Source: Sporosarcina aquimarina
GTDB taxonomy: Bacteria; Bacillota; Bacilli; Bacillales_A; Planococcaceae
Direction of reading: 5' to 3'
Length of the DNA stretch: 64,000 bases
NCBI RefSeq assembly: GCF_019748715.1
Contig: NZ_JACLBZ010000008.1
Coordinates: forward strand, 124,001-188,000
The notes under the pieces are model-generated. The model was not told where the DNA came from. It saw only the letters and a program-made list of their open reading frames with translations, and ran no database searches. How positions within the stretch are numbered: position 1 is the first letter of the stretch; the number at the start of each line of letters is the position of its first letter. Below, one piece after another: positions 53,824-62,929 of this stretch. A program made the translations under genes and the position numbers.

Positions 53824-54639
53824 ATGACACATTATCTTTCTCAGTACGCGAAATTCCAAAATAAAATCGAAATGGACACTGCCGCACGTAAGCATGTAGA
53901 CCTTCATTGGAATGCAATGAACAAGACCGATCGCGCGGTACTCGATATGATACGTTGCTATTCAGTGCAATATCTCGCGGCTCACTTAAAACATCAAACA
54001 ATCGAAACAAAACTAAACATATCGAATTCCACGGTCAGACATACTTTACGCAAACTGGAGAAGCTGCAGATCATCGAGCGAATTCATTATGTCCGTCCGG
54101 TTATGAGCGGTCTGGGAGCGAATATATATGTTATTTTGCCCATCAATGACCAGGGGAATTTGGACAGGGGCATCGAGACGGATGAGCTCAGTAAAAACGC
54201 GGTTTCTAAACCGATTTTAGAAAACGAACCTTCTTTCTATAAATCTCAAAACATTAAAGATCCTATAAAGACGTCTCACCATGAAGGTGAAAAGTTATCC
54301 ACATCCCTGTTTGCGAAGATGATGAAAATATTGGCATTGACCGGAGATGATTCGAAAACTCGGGAGTACTATGGAATTTACAGAGGACAGACGGGACGGA
54401 TGCTGAAGTTTGGAATTCATAAGGACAAGGGGAAATTGTTCGAGGATTTGGCGTATCGTGCAATGCGGATCAGTGTCCTGGCGATGAAGAAGAAGAAAAT
54501 CCGTAATTTGCCGGGGTATTTTAGTGGTGTGTTGCGAGAGTTGATTGATAAAGCGCTGTTTGGCGATATTTATCAGGAGTATTCGGTTTCGGTTGATGGG
54601 TTGGGAGAGCATTTAGATACGTCGCAATGTTTGTTTTAG
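53824..54639 (+). CDS. Winged-helix DNA-binding protein of unknown function
   Basis: A 271-residue protein. Residues about 30-110 form a helix-turn-helix: MNKTDRAVLDMIRCYSVQYLAAHLKHQTIETKLNISNSTVRHTLRKLEKLQIIERIHYVRP, with recognition helix STVRHTLRKLEKLQ and a following wing. A hydrophilic linker (120-160) leads to a C-terminal helical domain (IRNLPGYFSGVLRELIDKALF). That pattern recalls replication-associated or phage-type helix-turn-helix proteins carried singly in Bacillales chromosomes. AAAGGGG lies eight bases before the ATG. There are no neighbouring phage or plasmid genes, and the target is unknown. Confidence 0.75.
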   Translation: MTHYLSQYAKFQNKIEMDTAARKHVDLHWNAMNKTDRAVLDMIRCYSVQYLAAHLKHQTIETKLNISNSTVRHTLRKLEKLQIIERIHYVRPVMSGLGANIYVILPINDQGNLDRGIETDELSKNAVSKPILENEPSFYKSQNIKDPIKTSHHEGEKLSTSLFAKMMKILALTGDDSKTREYYGIYRGQTGRMLKFGIHKDKGKLFEDLAYRAMRISVLAMKKKKIRNLPGYFSGVLRELIDKALFGDIYQEYSVSVDGLGEHLDTSQCLF

Positions 54640-54817
54640 AAGCAGTTCGTGCGATTAATTACGAATGAATACGTTATTTTTACATCTCGTTCGACGGTGT
54701 TTAATATTTCTTTAGTTTAATCTCGGGGTGAATAGTGTGCGGAACTGGTGCCTCTGCTTCGTACCCGATTAATTGTGTGGGAACCTGGTACTTGCGAATC
54801 TATCATGGACAATGGAA

Positions 54818-54857
54818 TTTAAAAAAGTTGCCGCCTTCAAAATATAGGCAGCAACTT
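54818..54857 (-). terminator. Terminator of the S9 peptidase gene
   Basis: Minus strand: AAGTTGC-t-GCCT pairs with AGGC-g-GCAACTT (54825-54857), followed by TTTTTTAAATT, 74 bp after the stop codon. Confidence 0.75.
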
Positions 54858-54930
54858 CAACAACTAGCATAGGCTTTTTTAACTGTCCTTTACAAAGGGT
54901 ACAGTTTAAACTCAGACAAGTACCTTTATC

Positions 54931-57213
54931 TCACTTCAAATGCTTATCTAAAAACTCAATCATCGCATGATAAAATTCAATACGGTTTTCTTCATTCTGG
55001 AATCCGTGTCCTTCATTATCTTTTAACATGTATTCGACATCGATGCCTCTCTTCTTCAACGCCTCCACGATTTGATCAGATTCTGCCTTGTTGACTCGAG
55101 GGTCGTTTGCACCTTGGGCAACAAACAGAGGCGTTTTGATTTTATCGGCGTGGAATACAGGAGAGACGGCTTCCAGTAATTTTTTATCTTCTTCAGGGTG
55201 GCCAACTCGGTTGTAAAGATTATTTCTCATCGTTTCCCAATACGGCGGGATCGTATCGAGCAGTGTAAATAAATTGGAGACTCCGACATAGTCCACGGCC
55301 GCTGCATATAAATCAGGAGTGAACGTAATGCCCGCCAGTGTAGCATAGCCTCCGAACGATGCTCCGTAAATACCAATTCGGTCAGGATCCGCAATGCCTT
55401 GATCGATAGCCCATTGAACACCGTCTGTTATGTCATCCTGGATTTTTAATCCCCATTGTTTATTGCCCGCATCCATGAATTCCTTTCCGTATCCTGTGGA
55501 AGACCGGAAGTTTACTTGGAGAACTGCATATCCGCGATTGGCAAGCAGCTGTACTTCCGGATTATAGCCCCACATATCACGTGCCCAAGGGCCGCCATGC
55601 GGATTTACAATTAACGGCAATTGCTCAGCTTTCTTATTCTTCGGCAACGTTAAATAACCATGGATCGTGAGACCGTCCCGGCTCTTATACGAAATCGGAT
55701 GCATATCCGCCAGCGAATCCCGATCGATCCATGGTGCCAGCTCCGTCAATTTCGTCAGTTCTTTCGTTTCTGCGTCGTAGTAATAATAGGTTCCATATTC
55801 TTTGTCACCCGACACCGCTACAATAAACTTGCTCATTTCTTTATTGTAATCTTCGATCGATAACTGACTTTCATCGACGTTCAGTTTCTCTTTTAAATCA
55901 TTGAAGATATTTTCCAATTCCTTATCAAAGAACTCGTAGTGAATTTTATCTGTCATATAGACGCTTGCCAAAATGGCGTCTTTCACTGGATCATACACCG
56001 CTCCCAAAATATCGACCTGCGGGTTGGAATGAATGACTTTTTCGTTTGCCTTCAAATCAAGAACGACCAATTCCGTCTTATCCCGATCCTTATTGGACAA
56101 TGCATAAATCGATTGGTTATCTTTCGAAAAAGCAATCGGTGAAATCATGTCTCCTTTTTCCGTCTGGACAAGTGGTTTAAATACATCCTTTTCCGTTTCA
56201 CGATACAGAACCGTACTATCAACCCCGTCTGACTCGAGCGCGATTCGGATCTTGCCGTCATGGTCTGCAAGCCAACCGGCGATGTTCCCCGGATTTTTCG
56301 CTACATGTTCCAGATCACCAGTTTTAATATTTAGCCGGTACACATCAAAGACCGTCGGATTTTCTTTATTCATGCCGATAAGGATTTCATCTTTGACACC
56401 TGTCAAATTACTGATCATTTCTACACGGACACCGGGATATGGAGTTAAGTCACGTTCTTTCTGTCCGTTAAAGTCGGATGAATAAATATGATAATTTTCA
56501 TCACCGCCATTATCTTTTACATATAAAATATTGTCATCTTTCCAAAACGATGCAGCAACGTCCCGATCTTTTGAGCTTGTTACACGAATAGGCTCGTCCT
56601 CACCGTGCATCTTTTTAACAAAGACATTCATACGGCCTTCCCACTCGGAACTGTATGAAATATACTCTCCATCCGGCGACATTTCATAACCGAAATCTCC
56701 AGGGTTTTTCATGAAATCTTCGACCGAAATTTCACTTACCCCTTTGTCATCGATACCTTTGTACTGTTTTGCATTCTTGAGGATCACTTCCATGTCCTCT
56801 GCTGTAACCGTTTCATTTAATTGGCTGGAGACTTTAATAAGTCTATGAATCTTGGCGGATTCCAAGTAATCGGAGGCCGTCTTTTCCTTTTCCTCGATGC
56901 CTAAAGCCCGAATTAGTATTTTAGAAATTTCACCTTTGGTAATTTCTTTTTCAGACCCGGCTCTGATAGTCTCTCCAGTCCAACGCTTGGCAATTTCCTC
57001 TCTCATTTCCTTCGATCCGTGCTGATACGTCAGTTCATCCAAAGCAGCTTGGAAAAACTTAGCGGTGGTTACGGGCGCCTCCGCTTTTACGTTTTCGGCA
57101 ATACGTACAGTTTCCGGATCAATGCTACGAACCGAATCGTTGGCTTGTGCTCCTAATGGATAGGACATGAGAAGCGCTGAAGCCATCACTCCAAGTAATG
57201 CTTGTTTTTTCAC
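54931..57213 (-). CDS. Secreted S9-family prolyl oligopeptidase-type peptidase
   Basis: A 760-residue exported peptidase. The signal peptide (1-24) is followed by an N-terminal region (25-180) with weak SLH-like pattern, then a beta-propeller (about 185-500; MSPDGEYISYSS and similar blades) and an alpha/beta hydrolase domain. The catalytic Ser is in GIYGASFGGYATLAG, Asp in VAQGANDPRVNKAE and His in DNEGHGFQNEEN, in the order typical of acyl-aminoacyl/dipeptidyl peptidases. GTG 57213 follows AAAGGGGG. It is single, with its own promoter and terminator, and likely degrades peptides outside the membrane. Confidence 0.92.
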   Translation of the reverse strand: MKKQALLGVMASALLMSYPLGAQANDSVRSIDPETVRIAENVKAEAPVTTAKFFQAALDELTYQHGSKEMREEIAKRWTGETIRAGSEKEITKGEISKILIRALGIEEKEKTASDYLESAKIHRLIKVSSQLNETVTAEDMEVILKNAKQYKGIDDKGVSEISVEDFMKNPGDFGYEMSPDGEYISYSSEWEGRMNVFVKKMHGEDEPIRVTSSKDRDVAASFWKDDNILYVKDNGGDENYHIYSSDFNGQKERDLTPYPGVRVEMISNLTGVKDEILIGMNKENPTVFDVYRLNIKTGDLEHVAKNPGNIAGWLADHDGKIRIALESDGVDSTVLYRETEKDVFKPLVQTEKGDMISPIAFSKDNQSIYALSNKDRDKTELVVLDLKANEKVIHSNPQVDILGAVYDPVKDAILASVYMTDKIHYEFFDKELENIFNDLKEKLNVDESQLSIEDYNKEMSKFIVAVSGDKEYGTYYYYDAETKELTKLTELAPWIDRDSLADMHPISYKSRDGLTIHGYLTLPKNKKAEQLPLIVNPHGGPWARDMWGYNPEVQLLANRGYAVLQVNFRSSTGYGKEFMDAGNKQWGLKIQDDITDGVQWAIDQGIADPDRIGIYGASFGGYATLAGITFTPDLYAAAVDYVGVSNLFTLLDTIPPYWETMRNNLYNRVGHPEEDKKLLEAVSPVFHADKIKTPLFVAQGANDPRVNKAESDQIVEALKKRGIDVEYMLKDNEGHGFQNEENRIEFYHAMIEFLDKHLK

Positions 57214-57242
57214 TGGTAAATTCCCCCTTTACTGTATTAAAT

Positions 57243-57272
57243 AAATAGTACACTTGTATTCCTCGGAAAGTC
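57243..57272 (-). promoter_or_regulatory. Putative sigma-A promoter of the S9 peptidase gene
   Basis: Minus strand: -35 TTGACT (57267-57272), 18-bp spacer, -10 TACTAT (57243-57248), 30 bp before the GTG start. Confidence 0.55.
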
Positions 57273-57608
57273 AATTGAATAAATGAACTATTACATCAAT
57301 TACGAATTGAATGACCTTTGGTTTCACTGGATTTTGGTTAAGTTTTTAAAAGGAGGATAGAGACCGAGAGATACCTGATAATCAGCATTTGATGATTGCT
57401 AATTTTGTTTCTCTCTCAGTATGCAGATTTATGTGGCAGATCATGTACTTGATCTTTAGTCTCCCAAATTATCCGGACACTATTCAGCATATATCTGCAT
57501 CGTCGGTTACATTGGAAGTGGTAATGGGCAGGCATTTTTCAAAAAACTGAACTTATCGGGATCAGCGGATGAAAAAGTTAATAGATGAGATAAAGTTGAA
57601 TTGAAACG

Positions 57609-57648
57609 GAAAACAGCCAACTATCCCGAGGGACAATTGGCTGTTTCT
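57609..57648 (-). terminator. Terminator of the lipoprotein cassette
   Basis: AAACAGCCAA (57611-57620) pairs perfectly with TTGGCTGTTT (57637-57646) around a CCCGAGGGA loop. It is 115 bp beyond the partner-protein stop. A decayed relative is found beside the pseudogene at 34494. The gene-free stretch 57273-57600 shows nothing else I can support. Confidence 0.75.
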
Positions 57649-57761
57649 TCATAATCTCTTTCACAGTCTATTAATAGGCAAACAGACAAGTTAATAACAT
57701 GCAGTACTTTTCGCTTAATTGCGTCTGATCCTCGTAAGGAGCTAATACATGTCTTAAACAT

Positions 57762-58352
57762 TCACCCACCTCCATGCAAATAAATACCGATAATCTCTTC
57801 GCCTTCATATTCCACCTTCACATGATACCCGCCTATTTCATAATCCAAAATATCACCGGTATCATAATTCGAGCCGGCTATTGCTTCTTTTTCCTCATCA
57901 CTCATTGGATAATCTGCAGAATCACTGACGGGCTCTCCTAATAACTGCTTCAGTCTGGAAGTTGAATCCTTGTAGTAGGAACCTCTCAACTCAATACCGT
58001 AGACGTTACCGTTATAGTCGTCATGGAAAACATTTTGGCCGTCCGGAAAGGAAAAATACGATCCGCCTTCTGCCTCGTATTCACCGAGATGCAAAGGATA
58101 TTTAGCTTCGTAAGCCGTCATGGGCTGCCCGACTTTCAACTGCTCGTCTAGAATGTATCCGTTTTTCAACCGATCTGCCAAATCATCAGGAAATGTACGG
58201 TATGGGAATTGGTCAACATAGCTGTCAATTTTGTGCCATTTGTCAATAAGACCTTTAAACGTATCAAACATTTCGTCTGCGAATCCCTCGCCGTACCAAT
58301 CACTGTCTTCCTTCCATTCATCCTCAATGAATAGCTCCCTTTCATTGATCAA
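57762..58352 (-). CDS. Partner protein of the lipoprotein cassette, or its -1 frameshift extension
   Basis: A 196-residue acidic protein of no family I recognise, rich in Tyr, Asp and Gly (SDWYGEGFADEMFDTFKGLIDKWHKID; EYEAEGGSYFSFPDGQNVFHDDYNG; YEIGGYHVKVEYEGEEIIGIYL). It has no signal peptide. The only start, TTG 58352, overlaps the lipoprotein stop by 4 bp and lacks a clear ribosome binding site. The frame lies at -1 relative to the lipoprotein and is open back to an A-AAA-AAT heptamer, so it may be translated as a C-terminal extension of the lipoprotein. A decayed relative with the same frame relation lies at 34577-35173. Confidence 0.7.
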   Translation of the reverse strand: MINERELFIEDEWKEDSDWYGEGFADEMFDTFKGLIDKWHKIDSYVDQFPYRTFPDDLADRLKNGYILDEQLKVGQPMTAYEAKYPLHLGEYEAEGGSYFSFPDGQNVFHDDYNGNVYGIELRGSYYKDSTSRLKQLLGEPVSDSADYPMSDEEKEAIAGSNYDTGDILDYEIGGYHVKVEYEGEEIIGIYLHGGG

Positions 58353-59095
58353 GGAAAATTTTTTTCATCAGGATGCCACTCATACGTCTGAAACTGCCAG
58401 CCGAGCGGTTCGCCGTTGAAATACTGATATGTTTGGAGATACCGGTCCTCCACCACTTTCACTTTATCTGTACTGGCGTAAAGCACCTGCTCCTCATCTA
58501 CCGAGACAGCGTGCAAAAGTCCTTGATCGAGCACAAATAAAGACAGCTCCCTGCCATTCGATTGAACAATTTCAGCGATCTGCAGAATAGACTGGCTACC
58601 TACTTTCTGCACAGTAAAAGGATCATTCGATAAATTCAGCAAATAGGAAGTCGAATCCGTGTCTTGCAAATACGCTTCTTCACCTGCTGCATCCGCTAAG
58701 TAGAATAGCAGCTCTCCTTCATAACGCTGATCTCCTGGTTGTCCGAAAGCAGACCCTTCGTCAGCCGCCACCATCTGTATTTTTTCTTTATCCGCAGGCA
58801 AAACGAACAGTCGGACTTCTTTTTCTTCATAAGATACTTTGTCCGTGAAGACGGCTTGATTTTCTAGTTCCGAAATAGCCTGCGAAGTATCCGTCTTTTT
58901 TACATGGATCGGCTGACGTACTTCCTGTCTTGTCTCTTCTTTCTGCATATCTTCTTTTGCCGAGACTGCTGCCGGTTCTAGGTCCGCCTGCTCTTCTTCT
59001 GCCTTTTCTGAGTTTGCACAGCCGCCAATACCGATAAGCATTGCGAATAAAACTCCATACAACATATTCACCCGTATTCTTTTTTTCCTGTTCAT
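58349..59095 (-). CDS. Lipoprotein of unknown function
   Basis: A 248-residue lipoprotein: signal peptide with lipobox IGGC (Cys about 26), acidic linker (30-70), then a beta-rich domain with VFTDKVSYEEKEVRLFVLPADKEKIQ, GELLFYLADAAGEEAYL and the C-terminal ASTDKVKVVEDRYLQTYQYFNGEPLGWQFQTYEWHPDE. No family is recognised. ATG 59095 follows AGGAGAGATG. The 3' end carries a slippery A-AAA-AAT heptamer (58358-58364) shortly before the stop, from which a -1 shift continues into the 196-residue frame downstream. Confidence 0.8.
   Translation of the reverse strand: MNRKKRIRVNMLYGVLFAMLIGIGGCANSEKAEEEQADLEPAAVSAKEDMQKEETRQEVRQPIHVKKTDTSQAISELENQAVFTDKVSYEEKEVRLFVLPADKEKIQMVAADEGSAFGQPGDQRYEGELLFYLADAAGEEAYLQDTDSTSYLLNLSNDPFTVQKVGSQSILQIAEIVQSNGRELSLFVLDQGLLHAVSVDEEQVLYASTDKVKVVEDRYLQTYQYFNGEPLGWQFQTYEWHPDEKNFP
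58358..58364 (-). other. Candidate -1 slippery heptamer at the lipoprotein 3' end
   Basis: In the lipoprotein frame the codons GAA AAA AAT make the heptamer A-AAA-AAT, three codons before the TGA. Slipping back one base leads into the open downstream frame with no stop in between. The run of seven A is also a place where indels or sequencing errors occur. Confidence 0.4.
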
Positions 59096-59252
59096 TGAAC
59101 ATCTCTCCTACCCCTTTTCATAAAAAAAACCTTCCATAAATAATACACCCACAAGTATTGCACAATCTCCCACTGTTGTGTCAGATTACTAGACCTGTAA
59201 ATACTCATTATTCTAAGCTTTTGTCTCTCAGCGTTTTCCGACATCAAAATGA

Positions 59253-60155
59253 TTATTTGTTCGACACTCCTGCGACTTTTTTTATGATCTCTACTATTCG
59301 ATTCGTAGAAAATGTTCGAAAACGATCCTGCAACATAATCATGCTCTGTGAGCTGAACAAATAAGGAGATGACACCTTCACCATGGTAGGTAAATTAACA
59401 TCATCATTCAATTGCAAAAAGCTTTGCGGTACAAAGGAAACACCTATCCCCTTTTTCACCATTAATAAAATAGGCAATGAAGTGGTTCCCCAGTAAACTA
59501 TGTTAGGTGTGAAGCCACTTGCATGACAAGCTTCCATTATAAAATCTGATATGTTTTGTCCTTGTGTTGTTCGTTGCATTAAAAAGTTTTCATTCCGCAA
59601 ATCACTTAGTTCGATTGAAGATTTATTCAATAACGGATGACCGGGGGGCAATGCTAATAATAAAGGCTCTTTAACAAGCTTTATAATTTCTAAATCATCT
59701 GGCTGATAAGTATTGCGCACTAATCCTACGTCAATCTCATTATTTCTAATCTCCCGCAATATGTCCGTATATTTCCCTTCTCTTACATCCAGCGTAATAT
59801 CCAGCGACTGTTCTTGAATTTCTTTAAGTACATTTGGGATAAATGTAATGTTGGCCGATGTAGAGGTACCAATTCGGACCGTCCCTTTTATCCCTTCGCT
59901 ATACTCCGCGACTTCTTTCACAACATTCTCTGAGGAAATAAGTAACTCCTTCGCTCTCTCGTACAGGAGATTTCCTACCTCGGTTACTAATAAACGTTTT
60001 TTATACCTCTCAAAAAGAGTGACATTCAGCTCTTCTTCCAGTTTGCGGATTAACATACTCAATGGAGGTTGTGACATATTCAATTTCTTGGCTGCTTTAG
60101 AAACACTTCCTTCCTCTACAACCGTGACAAAGCAATGTAAACGATGTAAATTCAA
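59253..60155 (-). CDS. LysR-family transcriptional regulator
   Basis: A 300-residue LysR regulator: winged helix-turn-helix MNLHRLHCFVTVVEEGSVSKAAKKLNMSQPPLSMLIRKLEEELNVTLFER at the N-terminus, and a periplasmic-binding-like effector domain from about residue 90. TTG 60155 is the start, since GGAGGT lies seven bases upstream; the frame runs on upstream without a suitable site. It is divergent from the NhaC-type antiporter gene and probably controls it through the inverted repeat at 60258-60284. Confidence 0.92.
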   Translation of the reverse strand: MNLHRLHCFVTVVEEGSVSKAAKKLNMSQPPLSMLIRKLEEELNVTLFERYKKRLLVTEVGNLLYERAKELLISSENVVKEVAEYSEGIKGTVRIGTSTSANITFIPNVLKEIQEQSLDITLDVREGKYTDILREIRNNEIDVGLVRNTYQPDDLEIIKLVKEPLLLALPPGHPLLNKSSIELSDLRNENFLMQRTTQGQNISDFIMEACHASGFTPNIVYWGTTSLPILLMVKKGIGVSFVPQSFLQLNDDVNLPTMVKVSSPYLFSSQSMIMLQDRFRTFSTNRIVEIIKKVAGVSNK

Positions 60156-60257
60156 TGACTTTACCTCCGATTTCCATTCATCTATCATATACGTTTTACA
60201 TATCAACTATACACTTTATATATATTTTCAATTATACGAAAATCTGACTATAATTAA

Positions 60258-60284
60258 AAGTATATTTTTTCGCTTTATATACTT
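60258..60284 (+). promoter_or_regulatory. LysR-type operator in the divergent promoter region
   Basis: AAGTATAT (60258-60265) and ATATACTT (60277-60284) form an 8-bp inverted repeat with an 11-bp spacer, fitting the T-N11-A pattern of LysR sites. It lies about 105 bp upstream of the regulator start. Confidence 0.65.
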
Positions 60285-60312
60285 CAGCTGAGTCAAGGCT
60301 TTTCTAGTCCAT

Positions 60313-60326
60313 TGAAAGCGCTCTAA
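60313..60326 (+). promoter_or_regulatory. Putative catabolite-responsive element
   Basis: TGAAAGCGCTCTAA matches the CcpA cre consensus TGWAANCGNTNWCA except at the last two or three positions. It is located 80 bp upstream of the antiporter gene. Confidence 0.4.
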
Positions 60327-60405
60327 TCAAAAGCTACTTCCTCACTTCTATAATTACTTAGCAGGAGATGATTAATTTTAAAAAACTAGTAATGGAGGGA
60401 AACAC

Positions 60406-61839
60406 ATGAAGAGAAAACCTACCTTTTTCGAAGCTATTCTTCCTATCATTGTCATGCTTTTATTGACTTCGATTGGATTTGCAGGTTATGGAATCAAAAT
60501 CGAGCCGTTATTAATTCTTGCCTCGCTGTTTGCAGGGATCATTGCATTACGGGTCGGGGTAACCTGGGAACAGATGATGACTGGTATACGTGAGAAAATT
60601 GATGCAGCAATGCCCGCCTTATTAATTCTTATTTCTATTGGAATATTAATAGGGATGTGGACCATTTCCGGTACAATACCCGCAATGATCTTTTTCGGGT
60701 TAAAAATTATACATCCTTCTTTTATTGTCCTTATCGCATTTATCGTTTCAGCAATTGTATCCATTGTTACCGGTTCTTCCTGGGGCTCTGTCGGTACTGT
60801 TGGAGTCGCTCTGATGGGGATAGCAACAGGAATGGATGTTTCATTAGCGGCAACTGCAGGAGCCATCGTATCCGGAGCTTATTTTGGTGATAAATTATCT
60901 CCACTTTCTGACACTACCAATTTAGCTCCCTTAGTAGTGGGAACTGAACTACATGAACACATTAAACATATGCTGTATACAACAATTCCGGCTGCTGTGG
61001 TTGCAATGATTGTTTACACAATCGTTGGTTTCAACTCATCCGTTACTCAACCAGGGATTAGCGAACAAACAGGAGCTATGCTAAAAAGTTTAGAAGAAAT
61101 GTTTACGTGGAGCATTTGGTTAGTGCTCCCTGCGATTATAATTCTTTATGGTACTATAAAAAAACTGCCTACATTGCCTGTGGTTATTCTTTCTTCTTTC
61201 GTTGCCGGTTTCATCGCCATTTTTGTGCAAGGCTTTTCCGTTAAAAGCGTTTTCTTGGCGACAGTCTCGGGCTTTGATGTCATCATGGTGGAAAAGGAAG
61301 GATTTAATCCGGAAACCGTTATCCCGGAAGTTTTACGGCTTGTCAATCAAGGCGGCATGCAATCCATGACAGGAGTTGTTTTGATTGCTCTGTGTGCATT
61401 TTCTTTTGCCGGCATTGTTTCCGTTTCCGGTTGTTTAGAAGTACTAGTCAATTCATTGGTCAAGTTAGTAAAAAGCACAGGAGATTTAATTTTAGTAACT
61501 GTGTTATCATGTATTACAACTGCTCTAGTAACAGCCAATACTTATTTGCCGCTCATCATACCAGGTGAATTGTATAAAGAAACCTACAAAAAGAAAAATC
61601 TGGCTGCAAAAAATCTGTCGAGAACGTTAGAAGATTCAGGAACGGTCGTTATTCCGCTTGTACCTTGGTCCACTTCAGGTGTTTTCATAGCCGGAACATT
61701 AGGCGTCTCTACATTCAGTTATCTTCCTTGGGCAATCCTATGCTACACCGGTTTTATCTTCGCAATTATTTTAGGGTATACAGGAATCGGAATAGCCAAA
61801 TTGGAGAACGATACAGAAGTGAAGGAATCTATAAATTAA
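60406..61839 (+). CDS. NhaC-family Na+/H+ (or acid-coupled) antiporter
   Basis: A 477-residue protein with about eleven to twelve transmembrane segments and NhaC hallmarks: IGMWTISGTIPAMIFFGLKIIHP, VTGSSWGSVGTVGVALMGIA, SGAYFGDKLSPLSDTTNLAP, and VPLVPWSTSGVFIAGTLGV late in the chain. Members exchange Na+ for H+, some with malate/lactate. ATG 60406 follows GGAGGG. It is divergent from the LysR gene and faces a convergent AEC transporter gene, which with the M20 peptidase suggests a transport-and-hydrolysis locus. Confidence 0.92.
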   Translation: MKRKPTFFEAILPIIVMLLLTSIGFAGYGIKIEPLLILASLFAGIIALRVGVTWEQMMTGIREKIDAAMPALLILISIGILIGMWTISGTIPAMIFFGLKIIHPSFIVLIAFIVSAIVSIVTGSSWGSVGTVGVALMGIATGMDVSLAATAGAIVSGAYFGDKLSPLSDTTNLAPLVVGTELHEHIKHMLYTTIPAAVVAMIVYTIVGFNSSVTQPGISEQTGAMLKSLEEMFTWSIWLVLPAIIILYGTIKKLPTLPVVILSSFVAGFIAIFVQGFSVKSVFLATVSGFDVIMVEKEGFNPETVIPEVLRLVNQGGMQSMTGVVLIALCAFSFAGIVSVSGCLEVLVNSLVKLVKSTGDLILVTVLSCITTALVTANTYLPLIIPGELYKETYKKKNLAAKNLSRTLEDSGTVVIPLVPWSTSGVFIAGTLGVSTFSYLPWAILCYTGFIFAIILGYTGIGIAKLENDTEVKESIN

Positions 61840-61855
61840 TATGTAGTACTTTGAA

Positions 61856-61909
61856 GGGGCTGATCAGAATGTCATGGAAAAATGACTTTCTGGACAGCTC
61901 CGTCTTTTT
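61856..61909 (+). terminator. Terminator of the antiporter gene
   Basis: GGGGCTGATCAGAATGTCAT (61856-61875) pairs with ATGACTTTCTGGACAGCTCC (61882-61901) with few mismatches, followed by GTCTTTTTG. It resembles the orphan hairpin at 53644. Confidence 0.75.
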
Positions 61910-61929
61910 GATATTGCAATATAACAATA

Positions 61930-61972
61930 AGCTATGGTAGAAAGCCAGATTTGCATGCTTTCTATCATAGCT
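61930..61972 (-). terminator. Hairpin after the AEC transporter gene
   Basis: AGCTATGGTAGAAAGC (61930-61945) pairs with GCTTTCTATCATAGCT (61957-61972) with one G-T mismatch. It lies directly beyond the AEC stop codon on the minus strand; the following TTATTGTTAT is only moderately T-rich. Confidence 0.6.
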
Positions 61973-61975
61973 TAG

Positions 61976-62917
61976 TTAATTCAAAAAGTATTCATCGATA
62001 CAATATAACATCACCGGTATAATGAATAACGCAGCAATCGTTGAAATAATAGTCACTAACGCGCCCAGTTTGTAATCTCTGGAGTATTTAGCAAACAGAA
62101 CTGAAGATAGTGTCAAAGCTGGCATCGTAGATTGAACGATCAAAACGTTCATCAATAATCCGTCCAGGCGGACAAATTTTATTGCAACAACTATAGTGAG
62201 TGGAAGTACAATCAACTTAATAAGTACCGGCACTGCAGCCACGAAGTAGCCAACCCGTACTTTGGAACTTTGAAAATTGTAAAACGTCGCGCCAATGTAA
62301 AACATAGCGAGCGGAATCGCGAATGCAGCTAAGCTGGTTGTCACATTCATAAACAGAGAAGGGATACGAACTCCTGTCAGTGCAACCACTATTCCTAGTA
62401 CAATCGCTATAAGCGGTATATTGATCATATTTTTCAATAATGCCCAACTGATTTTTCTTTCGTTCTGCATCAAATAAACACCGACTGTCCAGATCGTAAA
62501 GTCTACGCCCGCATCAAACACTGCGGCATATAAGGCACCCTCTGCGCCAAATAATACTGCACATAACGGAATGCCGATAAAGCCGGTATTGCCAAACGCA
62601 GAAAGTATTGCCACTTCTATCCGTTTCTCCGAATACTTCGGAGATAAAGAAGCTGTGACATATCCAATCAGTAAACCAATCAAATTAATCAACACCGAAA
62701 AAACAAATATGAGAATCAGTGTTTTGAACATATTGCGATCAATTTCCACCGTGAAAATGCTCGATAAAATAATGGAAGGCATCGCGACATTCGTAATGAG
62801 TGTAATATACATATTTTTCGTTTCATCATTAAACACATAAAACCTGGCCGCCACGGCCCCGATGACAATCAATATTGTTATCATGGCGATAGATTGAAAG
62901 ACAACTCCGATATCCAT
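61976..62917 (-). CDS. AEC-family transporter
   Basis: A 313-residue auxin-efflux-carrier-type permease with ten hydrophobic helices in two five-helix halves. The typical features NVAMPSIILSSIF, AFGNTGFIGIPLCAVLFGAEGALYAAVFD and TMPALTLSSVLFAKYSRD are present. Bacterial members transport malate, malonate or other organic anions. It lies 12 bp after the M20 peptidase gene, in one operon, and may export or import the peptidase substrate or product. Confidence 0.92.
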   Translation of the reverse strand: MDIGVVFQSIAMITILIVIGAVAARFYVFNDETKNMYITLITNVAMPSIILSSIFTVEIDRNMFKTLILIFVFSVLINLIGLLIGYVTASLSPKYSEKRIEVAILSAFGNTGFIGIPLCAVLFGAEGALYAAVFDAGVDFTIWTVGVYLMQNERKISWALLKNMINIPLIAIVLGIVVALTGVRIPSLFMNVTTSLAAFAIPLAMFYIGATFYNFQSSKVRVGYFVAAVPVLIKLIVLPLTIVVAIKFVRLDGLLMNVLIVQSTMPALTLSSVLFAKYSRDYKLGALVTIISTIAALFIIPVMLYCIDEYFLN

Positions 62918-62929
62918 AGAAAGTTTCCT

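Noticed and set aside
54881..54906. Hairpin AACTGT-CCTTT...AAGGG-ACAGTT near the S9 peptidase stop.
   Set aside because: No T-run follows on the minus strand; the hairpin at 54825 with its TTTTTT tail is the better terminator.
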